Assembly (NCBI GenBank): GCA_023441125.1
Contig: JAEZQV010000224.1
Coordinates: 1-24,720, forward strand
From: Bacillota bacterium
GTDB lineage: Bacteria; Bacillota_C; Negativicutes; Sporomusales; Sporomusaceae
DNA: 24,720 bases
Reading direction: 5' to 3'
A program made the position numbers and the translations under genes. Position 1 is the stretch's first letter; each line of letters starts with the position of its first letter. Positions 15,598-21,546 of the stretch are shown here, one piece after another. The notes below the pieces were generated by a model. It saw only the letters and a program-made list of their open reading frames with translations, made no database searches and was not told the origin of the DNA.

Positions 15598-16983
15598 ATG
15601 GCAGTACAGACAATTTTTCCGGTAACGCGAATCCATGAACCGCTCCGGGTTGATGTTGAGGTCCAGAATGGCAGAATCGTGGATGCCTGGCTCGGAGCGC
15701 ATCTGTACCGGGGGATCGAACAAATGATGACCGGACGCGATCCCAAAGATGCGGCATTGTTTACCCAGCGTATCTGCGGCATCTGTTCGGTGGCGCATGC
15801 GGTGGCGGCCGGCATGGCGCAGCAGCAGGCCTTCGGCGTCGTCCCCACCCCGGCCGGCCAGCACTTAATTAATCTAATCTTTGCGGCCGATATTATTCAG
15901 AATCATCTGCGGCATTTTTATATGCTGGTATTATTCGATTATGTAAAAGGTCCGGATATGCCGCCCTACATACCGCGGCCGCAAGGCGATTACCGGCTGC
16001 CGCCCAAGGTCAATGCCGAACTGCTGCAGCATGCCCGGGAAGCTATGCAAAAGGCAATGCGGGCGCACGAAGCTCTGGCGGTATTTGGCGCCAAAGCACC
16101 CATGCAGCAGACCATTATACCCACCGGCATTACTGAGCAGGCTTCGGTAGAACGGCTTACGGCCTACAGCAGCATTTTGCAGGAACTGACGAAATGGGTG
16201 GAAACCTTTCATCTTAATGATGTTATGACAATTGCCGACTATTACCAAGACTACTATACTATTGGCGCAGGCTACGGCAACCTGATGTCCTTTGGCATGT
16301 TCCCCGTGCCGCTGACCGGCGAGCGGGCCTTCAAGCCCGGGCTGATCGTCAATCAGGGCCAGACGGAGGTGTTGGATACCAACCAGATTGGTGAGGAAAT
16401 CCGCTACAGCTGGTATATGGACGAACAGGTCCGCCGCACGCCGTCGGAGGGACGCAGCGTTCCCCGGCGGGACAAAGCGGAGGCATATTCCTGGGTAAAG
16501 GCGCCACGCTACCAGGAAATGCCGGTGGAGAGCGGCCCGCTGGCCAGAGGCTTCATTAACGGCCACTACCGGCGGGGAATATCGGTGATGGACCGGCTGG
16601 TCGCCCGGGCTACGGAAACCCTTATGATCTGCCGCCTGGCGCAAGGCTGGCTGCTGGAAATCGTACCCGATACCCCTGCCTGTCAGCCGTATACGCCGCC
16701 GGCAAGCGGCACCGGCGTAGGCTTGACCGATGCCATGCGGGGGGTATTGGGCCACTGGCTGGAATACCGGCAGAACAAAGTGACCAATTACCAGATTCTA
16801 ACACCGACGACCTGGAACTTCTCGCCCCGCGACAGCCGGGGTGTGCGCGGGCCTGTGGAACAGGCGCTGATCGGCACACCGGTAACTGACGGCGATAACC
16901 TGATTGAAGCCGGGCGGGTAATTCGTTCCTTTGACCCCTGCTTCACCTGCGCCGTACACATGCTGGATGTCAACAGCCGCTAA
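15598..16983 (+). CDS. [NiFe] hydrogenase large (catalytic) subunit
   Basis: 461 residues, short for a group 1 large subunit. The four Ni-binding cysteines are present: RICGIC (C60, C63) near the N-terminus and DPCFTC (C448, C451) near the C-terminus, followed by VH454. The maturation endopeptidase normally cuts after this His; here only seven residues (MLDVNSR) follow, so a processed tail exists but is short. The ribosome site AGGAGG overlaps the stop codon of the small subunit, giving tight translational coupling. Catalyses reversible H2 oxidation outside the membrane as a passenger of the small-subunit Tat signal. The endopeptidase and hyp genes must lie elsewhere. H2 uptake for respiration or acetogenesis is inferred. 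Confidence 0.95.
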   Translation: MAVQTIFPVTRIHEPLRVDVEVQNGRIVDAWLGAHLYRGIEQMMTGRDPKDAALFTQRICGICSVAHAVAAGMAQQQAFGVVPTPAGQHLINLIFAADIIQNHLRHFYMLVLFDYVKGPDMPPYIPRPQGDYRLPPKVNAELLQHAREAMQKAMRAHEALAVFGAKAPMQQTIIPTGITEQASVERLTAYSSILQELTKWVETFHLNDVMTIADYYQDYYTIGAGYGNLMSFGMFPVPLTGERAFKPGLIVNQGQTEVLDTNQIGEEIRYSWYMDEQVRRTPSEGRSVPRRDKAEAYSWVKAPRYQEMPVESGPLARGFINGHYRRGISVMDRLVARATETLMICRLAQGWLLEIVPDTPACQPYTPPASGTGVGLTDAMRGVLGHWLEYRQNKVTNYQILTPTTWNFSPRDSRGVRGPVEQALIGTPVTDGDNLIEAGRVIRSFDPCFTCAVHMLDVNSR

Positions 16984-16988
16984 TTTTG

Positions 16989-17017
16989 TTGAAGCCGGCG
17001 TAAGGGCGTGGTACAAT
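16989..17017 (+). promoter_or_regulatory. Candidate promoter upstream of the phosphohexomutase gene
   Basis: TTGAAG (16989-16994), a 17-bp spacer and TACAAT (17012-17017). The predicted start near 17024 is about 9 nt before the hairpin at 17033, so that hairpin would be at the very 5' end of this transcript. Confidence 0.5.
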
Positions 17018-17032
17018 AATTACTGGAAACGT

Positions 17033-17060
17033 AAAGACTTGGCCGGCTGCCAAGTCTTTT
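17033..17060 (+). terminator. Hairpin with T-run: hydrogenase operon terminator or leader attenuator
   Basis: A perfect 10-bp stem (17033-17042 with 17050-17059), 7-nt loop, TTTT. It is 50 nt past the hydrogenase stop and 25 nt before the next start codon. Confidence 0.75.
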
Positions 17061-17084
17061 GCATAATTCGGAAAGGGGATAAGT

Positions 17085-18434
17085 ATGAATATATTTCAAG
17101 CCTGTGATATACGCGGTGTAGCCGGCAAAGACTTAAACGATATTATGGCCAGGCGGATTGCGCTGGCGATTGGGGTTAAACTTGCCGGCCGGAAAGTAGT
17201 GGTAGGCGGTGATGTCCGCCTGTCAACCCCGGCCTTGCAGCGCATCATGCTGGACGGACTGGCCGAATCAGGCTGCCAGGTGCTGGATATTGGCACAGTG
17301 GCGACGCCGGTATTTTACTATGCCTTAAAAACGACCGGTGCAGCCGGCGGTGTTATGGTGACCGCTTCCCACAACCCGGCTCAGTACAACGGTTTTAAAC
17401 TGGTGCTGGGACCGCAGCCGGTCACCGAAGAAGATGTGGCGCAAATCGGGCAAATGGTAGCGCTGAATGTCCGGACACAGGGTAAGGGATCAGTTAAACC
17501 GCTGCCGGTGACTGCCGACTACCTGGAATATACGGCCGGCCAGGCCCTCCCTGGCAAGCTGAAGGTCGTTGTCGACGCCGGCAACGGAGCTACCGCCACC
17601 ATTGCGCCCCGGCTGTTTCGCCGGCTGGGGTACGAAGTAGTGGAACTCAACTGCATACCGGACGGGCATTTCCCCCACCGGCCGCCGAACCCGGCGCTGG
17701 CCGAGAATCTGGCCGCCCTGGGGCAGGCCGTGCGCGACCACGGCGCGGCGCTGGGGATCGGTTTCGACGGGGACGGCGACCGGGTCGGCTTTGTGGACGA
17801 GCATGGCCGGCCGGTTGATAATGACGATATCATGGTACTCATCGCCCGCTCCTACCTGTCCCGGGAAAAAGGCGCCATTATTTATGACGCCAAGTGCTCC
17901 ATGGTCGTACCGGAGGAAGTGCATAAGGCCGGCGGCCGGCCTGTTATGGCCCGGGCAGGTCATACCTTCAGCAAGGCTGCCTTTTTCCGGGAAAAAGCCC
18001 TGTTTGCCGGCGAAATCAGCGGACATTTCTTTTTCCGGGAACTGGGGTATGATGACGGCATGTTTTCCGGTCTGAAAGTATGCCAGCTGGTTGCGGCGCA
18101 GGACGGGCTGGCCGCCCAGATTGATGCTATTCCCAATTATCTGCTGACGCCTGACATCCGGGTTGCTTATTCCGGTCCGGACAAAGCGGCTATCCTGGCG
18201 CAGGTGGCGGCCACGCTGGCAAAATACCGTCCTAATTTAATTGACGGAGTGCGGATTGAGTTTGATGACGGCTGGGGCATGATCCGGGCTTCGGTAACCG
18301 AGCCCTTGTTTACCTTGCGGTTTGAAGCCAAAACAGCCGCCCGGTTAAAAGAAATAACCGCCTTATTGCTTAGTGCTTTGCCGGCTGAGGTGAAAGCGGC
18401 CGTTGCTGCCAAACTACCGGCGGCGTGCCTTTGA
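17085..18434 (+). CDS. Phosphomannomutase/phosphoglucomutase
   Basis: 449 residues, the alpha-D-phosphohexomutase family length. The phosphoserine loop is TASHNP with S95; the metal loop is FDGDGD (D228, D230, D232); the sugar-specificity loop is GEISGHFFF (309-317); the C-terminal phosphate-binding region contains the TEPLFTLRFE segment. Together these point to the PMM/PGM (AlgC-like) type interconverting hexose 1- and 6-phosphates for nucleotide-sugar, LPS or exopolysaccharide synthesis. Specificity between mannose and glucose cannot be fixed. Ribosome site AAAGGGG. It sits between the hydrogenase operon and walJ, 117 nt from the latter, with no terminator found in that gap. Confidence 0.93.
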   Translation: MNIFQACDIRGVAGKDLNDIMARRIALAIGVKLAGRKVVVGGDVRLSTPALQRIMLDGLAESGCQVLDIGTVATPVFYYALKTTGAAGGVMVTASHNPAQYNGFKLVLGPQPVTEEDVAQIGQMVALNVRTQGKGSVKPLPVTADYLEYTAGQALPGKLKVVVDAGNGATATIAPRLFRRLGYEVVELNCIPDGHFPHRPPNPALAENLAALGQAVRDHGAALGIGFDGDGDRVGFVDEHGRPVDNDDIMVLIARSYLSREKGAIIYDAKCSMVVPEEVHKAGGRPVMARAGHTFSKAAFFREKALFAGEISGHFFFRELGYDDGMFSGLKVCQLVAAQDGLAAQIDAIPNYLLTPDIRVAYSGPDKAAILAQVAATLAKYRPNLIDGVRIEFDDGWGMIRASVTEPLFTLRFEAKTAARLKEITALLLSALPAEVKAAVAAKLPAACL

Positions 18435-18551
18435 TTTTTCGGTATGCGCCGGCTGGATATCCGGTCGAATTTGTTGCCGGCAGAGAGGATTTGTTCCCTT
18501 TAAGGCGAATATATAACCCCGTTACATAAAAGTTGAAGGTAAGAGGTAAAT

Positions 18552-19334
18552 ATGCAAATTCATGTTTTGGCCAGCGGCAGTACCGGAAATGCTACTTATA
18601 TTGAAATGGAAGAAACGAAACTACTGGTTGACGCCGGCATCAGCGCCCGGCGCATCAAACAGTCGCTTGATAAACTTGGTACCAGGGTTGAAGATATTGA
18701 CGGCATACTGATAACCCATGAGCATCGCGACCATGTCAATGGTCTGACGACACTGCTCAAGAAATATAATCTGCCTGCCTATGCCCGGCCTGACACCTGG
18801 CAGTCCATGTATTGCCGGGCAGCCTTGCCGGATGATTGCTGCCGGGATCTGCCCGACAGCCTGGATATCGGCAAAGTCAAGGTTGAGCCGTTCTCTATCT
18901 CCCACGATGCCGCCGATCCTGTCGGGTTTTGCCTGTATGCCGGCAGCGGCAAAGTCAGTGTGGCCACCGACCTTGGTTTTGTTACGCCAACGGTAAAAGA
19001 GGCGCTGTCTTTGTCCGATGTACTGGTATTCGAGTCCAATCATGATGTGGAGATGCTGAAAAACGGCAGTTATCCCTGGCCGCTGAAAAAACGCATCATG
19101 AGCAATCGCGGCCATCTGGCCAATACCGATGCGGGCTGGACACTGGCCAGGCTGACCCGCAAAGCTCATACCCACGTTTTTCTGGCGCATCTCAGTCAGG
19201 AGAACAACCGGCCGGAACTGGCCGAAAATACTGTTGCTGAGATATTAACAACACAGGGGTGCCGCCTGGACGAGGATGTTACTTTGCATCTTACCTATCC
19301 CGAACAAATCTCAGGAATCTGTCATCACAAATAG
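18552..19334 (+). CDS. walJ: WalJ/YycJ metallo-beta-lactamase-fold hydrolase
   Basis: 260 residues, the WalJ length. The metal-binding motif is THEHRDHVNG (H56, H58, D60, H61), with further ligands H118 (SISHDA) and D140 (VATDLG) and a C-terminal HLSQENN histidine. The opening VLASGSTGNATYIE is typical of YycJ. In Firmicutes this MBL-fold exonuclease-like protein sits at the end of the walRKHIJ operon and is linked to coordination of cell-wall and DNA metabolism. Here walRKHI are absent upstream, replaced by a phosphohexomutase, but the downstream partners htrA and rlmH are retained. Ribosome site AAGAGG about 5 nt before the ATG. Confidence 0.93.
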   Translation: MQIHVLASGSTGNATYIEMEETKLLVDAGISARRIKQSLDKLGTRVEDIDGILITHEHRDHVNGLTTLLKKYNLPAYARPDTWQSMYCRAALPDDCCRDLPDSLDIGKVKVEPFSISHDAADPVGFCLYAGSGKVSVATDLGFVTPTVKEALSLSDVLVFESNHDVEMLKNGSYPWPLKKRIMSNRGHLANTDAGWTLARLTRKAHTHVFLAHLSQENNRPELAENTVAEILTTQGCRLDEDVTLHLTYPEQISGICHHK

Positions 19335-19345
19335 GAGGCGATAGC

Positions 19346-20470
19346 ATGAACTGGTTTAAAAGGTTGACTCCCTACATCACAGTATCGTTAATTAGTATGA
19401 TTATTGGCGCAATGCTAGTCGTTGGCTGCGCCGGCAATATTACCGACAAAGCGCAAAAACCGGATTCGGCCGGTTCTCCGTTTAAAGGGCTTCAGCCGCC
19501 AACGGCGCAGGCCCAGGTATCCGAAGCACGCAATACCCCAATTGTCCGGGCGGCGCAGACTGTCGGCCCGGCCGTTGTCGGCATAACCAACAAAGCCTTT
19601 GCCCGGGATTTTTTCAGCAACCGCAAAGTGCTGGTTGAACAGGGGACAGGCTCAGGCGTCATTTTTGATGCTCAGGGCTATATCGCCACCAACTACCATG
19701 TAGTGGAAAATGCGCAGGAGATCTCGGTTGCGTTAGCCGACGGCCGTACGCTGGACGGCAAGGTTATCGGCGTTGACCCGGCCACCGACCTGGCGGTGGT
19801 AAAAGTAGAGGCAGAGAATTTGCCGGTTGCGACCTTGGGTGATTCCGATTCGCTCATGGTCGGCGAACCCGCCATTGCCATCGGTAATCCGCTTGGCCTG
19901 GAATTCAAAGGCAGTGTGACTGCCGGTGTTATCAGTGCCCTTAACCGTTCGCTGGATATCGGCGAACGCCGCTTTAAACTCATTCAAACCGACGCAGCGA
20001 TTAACCCCGGTAATTCCGGCGGTGCGCTGGTTAACGCCGACGGGGTGGTAGTCGGTATCAACAGTGCCAAAATCGCCCTTTCCGGTGTAGAAGGCATTGG
20101 GTTCGCCATTCCCATTAACAGCGCCCGGCCCATTCTGCAGTCTTTGATTGACAAAGGCCGCGTAGTCAGAGCCTACCTCGGGGTAGGTGCGCTCGATCAG
20201 GCTTCCGCCGCGAAGTACGGTTATGAACTCAAGCTGGACAAGGGCGTTTATCTGGCCAAAGTCTCGCCCACCGGTCCGGCTTATAAAGCCGGTATGCGCG
20301 AAGGCGATGTCGTCCTGAAAGTCGCCGGCGCCGAAACCAACAGCGTTGCTGAACTGCGCTCCGTGCTTGACGCCCAGCAGGTCGGGAGTAAAGTGGAAGT
20401 CGTTATGCAGCGAAACGGCAAGAGCCAAACGCTGAGCATTCTCCCGGAAGAAATGCCTGCTGGTCAATAA
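19346..20470 (+). CDS. htrA: HtrA/DegP-family serine protease with PDZ domain
   Basis: 374 residues from the ATG at 19346, chosen for AGGAGG at 19333-19338 directly upstream; the frame runs back to 19259 inside walJ without a ribosome site. The trypsin-like triad is H118 (NYHVV), D148 (ATDLAVV) and S224 (GNSGGA). A single PDZ domain covers about 265-370. The N-terminus has a membrane segment ending LVVGC28AG, which fits a lipobox, so the protein may be a lipoprotein rather than a simple anchored protease. It degrades or refolds damaged envelope proteins. Eleven nt after walJ and one nt before rlmH: one operon, with the order seen around yycJ-htrC in Bacillus. Confidence 0.95.
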   Translation: MNWFKRLTPYITVSLISMIIGAMLVVGCAGNITDKAQKPDSAGSPFKGLQPPTAQAQVSEARNTPIVRAAQTVGPAVVGITNKAFARDFFSNRKVLVEQGTGSGVIFDAQGYIATNYHVVENAQEISVALADGRTLDGKVIGVDPATDLAVVKVEAENLPVATLGDSDSLMVGEPAIAIGNPLGLEFKGSVTAGVISALNRSLDIGERRFKLIQTDAAINPGNSGGALVNADGVVVGINSAKIALSGVEGIGFAIPINSARPILQSLIDKGRVVRAYLGVGALDQASAAKYGYELKLDKGVYLAKVSPTGPAYKAGMREGDVVLKVAGAETNSVAELRSVLDAQQVGSKVEVVMQRNGKSQTLSILPEEMPAGQ

Positions 20471-20471
20471 G

Positions 20472-20951
20472 ATGAAAATTACTATTGTTGCCATCGGGAA
20501 AATCAAAGAAAAATATCTGACTGCCGGTATTCAGGAATTCGTTAAACGGCTAACGCCTTATTGCAAGCTGGATATCCTCGGACTTGCCGAAGAACGCATG
20601 CCTGACAACCCGTCATCAGCCGAGAAAACACAAGCGCTCACCCGGGAGGGTGAGCGCCTTTTAAAAGCCGTACGGCCGGGCAGCTACCTTATTGTCCTGG
20701 ACGTAGCCGGCCAGGCGCTGTCCTCCGAACAATTCGCCGCCAAGTTTGACAGCCTGGCCCTCAGCGGCCAGAGCGATGTCACCTTCCTTATCGGCGGCGC
20801 CTTCGGCCTGTCGGCCGAAGTAGTGACCGCGGCTAAGGAGAGACTGTCGTTCTCTAAGATGACATTTACCCATCAGATGATACGGCTGCTTCTCGTCGAG
20901 CAGGTTTACCGGGCGTTTAAAATCTGGCGGGGAGAACCGTACCACTGGTAA
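20472..20951 (+). CDS. rlmH: 23S rRNA pseudouridine-1915 N3-methyltransferase
   Basis: 159 residues, the exact RlmH size. SPOUT fold: KITIVAIGKIKEKYL at the N-terminus, LIGGAFGLS for the SAM-binding knot, and the conserved C-terminus MTFTHQMIRLLLVEQVYRAF...GEPYHW. It methylates pseudouridine 1915 of 23S rRNA in assembled ribosomes. It starts one nt after the htrA stop with no strong ribosome site of its own, so translation is probably coupled. Its last codons are repeated in degenerate form about 420 bp downstream. Confidence 0.96.
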   Translation: MKITIVAIGKIKEKYLTAGIQEFVKRLTPYCKLDILGLAEERMPDNPSSAEKTQALTREGERLLKAVRPGSYLIVLDVAGQALSSEQFAAKFDSLALSGQSDVTFLIGGAFGLSAEVVTAAKERLSFSKMTFTHQMIRLLLVEQVYRAFKIWRGEPYHW

Positions 20952-20954
20952 CGG
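20916..20954 (+). repeat. rlmH 3'-end copy of a direct repeat (att-like)
   Basis: The end of rlmH, including the 18-bp core 20934-20951 that encodes EPYHW and stop. It matches 21340-21377 at 27 of 39 aligned positions by hand. The cores match at 14 of 18, all four differences being transitions. The equivalent bases of rlmH are the attachment site of staphylococcal SCC elements. Confidence 0.5.
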
Positions 20955-21005
20955 TGCTGGTTTTTGGCCTCAACCCATGAAAATGATACCTTTTGAAATG
21001 AAACT

Positions 21006-21060
21006 GCAAAGCAACAAGGTGACAACGAACAAAATGTCATTTTGTTGCTTTGCTTTTTTT
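21006..21060 (+). terminator. Very strong terminator of the walJ-htrA-rlmH operon
   Basis: A 19-bp stem (21006-21024 with 21035-21053) with two G-T wobbles, 10-nt loop, then seven T. It lies 54 nt past the rlmH stop codon. Confidence 0.92.
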
Positions 21061-21125
21061 GTGGGCAGCCAATATACCACAAGGATTTCCGCAATGAACT
21101 CAAAGCTCGAAAGGTAGTACAAAGT

Positions 21126-21215
21126 ATGGGCGTACGGGTAGTTGTTATGATAATGCCATATGGTGAGCTTTTTCGCTACTATAAAAAGGAACTGATTTAT
21201 GAGCTGCCGCTATAA
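21126..21215 (+). other. Unrecognised short open frame, possible gene remnant
   Basis: ATG at 21126 to TAA at 21213-21215, 29 codons (MGVRVVVMIMPYGELF...). The same frame is open upstream to about 20997, through the terminator, so the visible piece may be the 3' end of a lost gene. The stretch YHKDFRNELKARKVVQ just before the ATG looks protein-like. No family recognised, ribosome site poor. Confidence 0.2.
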
Positions 21216-21290
21216 TAGGTCGATTTGCAAGGTCACGGATTGCCTCCACCAATCAAAACCACCCTTTTTACAAATGTAGGAAGTCTTGAG

Positions 21291-21335
21291 AACCGCGAAT
21301 TGTCTGGATTTGTGAGGCACAATGAGCGGTTTTTT
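21291..21335 (+). terminator. Terminator hairpin in the junction region
   Basis: Outer stem AACCGC/GCGGTT (21291-21296 with 21326-21331), a symmetric GA/GA internal step, inner stem ATTGT/ACAAT (21299-21303 with 21319-21323), a 15-nt loop and six T (21330-21335). No clear gene precedes it, which suggests a deleted or degenerate upstream gene. Confidence 0.7.
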
Positions 21336-21339
21336 GCTC

Positions 21340-21377
21340 TTTAAGATTAGTTGAGAGAGCCGTATTATTGGTAATGG
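21340..21377 (+). repeat. Degenerate second copy of the rlmH 3' end
   Basis: The core 21357-21374 would encode EPYYW and stop, against EPYHW and stop in rlmH. Upstream bases TTTAAGATTAG resemble the FKIW codons of rlmH with one base missing. The copy lies directly after the 21291 terminator and before the AT-rich RloC-like gene, as expected of an attachment-site duplication or the residue of an imported rlmH allele. Confidence 0.5.
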
Positions 21378-21546
21378 CGAAAAGTAGCGAATTTCTACAA
21401 AATTCTGATGAATTTAGCAGGAGTTCTCTTTATTTATAAAGAAGCATTGTAACAAAATGTCTAAATGAGACTAAATACTATTGATCTCAGTATGCCCCTG
21501 TACTAATGATTGAAGTTTTAACTAACAGTAAAGGGTGGGCTAGCAA

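Larger units (their letters stand above)
20952..21546. other. Island junction region without a recognised gene
   Basis: 595 bp between rlmH and the RloC-like gene. It holds two terminator hairpins (21006-21060, 21291-21335), a short unrecognised open frame ending at 21215, the degenerate rlmH-end copy at 21340-21377 and a 16-bp palindrome (21427-21442, arms TCTTTAT/ATAAAGA). Base composition becomes AT-rich to the right. No integrase, transposase or tRNA could be recognised. Confidence 0.6.

Noticed and set aside
15931..16755. 274-codon open frame on the minus strand, and another at 15250-15864
   Set aside because: Antisense shadows of the hydrogenase subunits, with low-complexity His/Arg-rich translations and no family motif.
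18435..18551. Possible terminator or promoter between the mutase and walJ
   Set aside because: Two GCCGGC blocks could pair, but there is no T-run, and the TTGTTC/TATAAC pair has too short a spacer.
19259..19345. Upstream extension of htrA inside walJ
   Set aside because: No ribosome site, and it would place a non-signal sequence before the membrane segment; the ATG at 19346 has a strong site.
21200..21255. Sequence ending GCCTCCACCA, like the 3' end of tmRNA or a tRNA
   Set aside because: No T-arm with a TTCRANY loop and no pairing 5' strand could be folded upstream; chance CCA-like ending is more likely.
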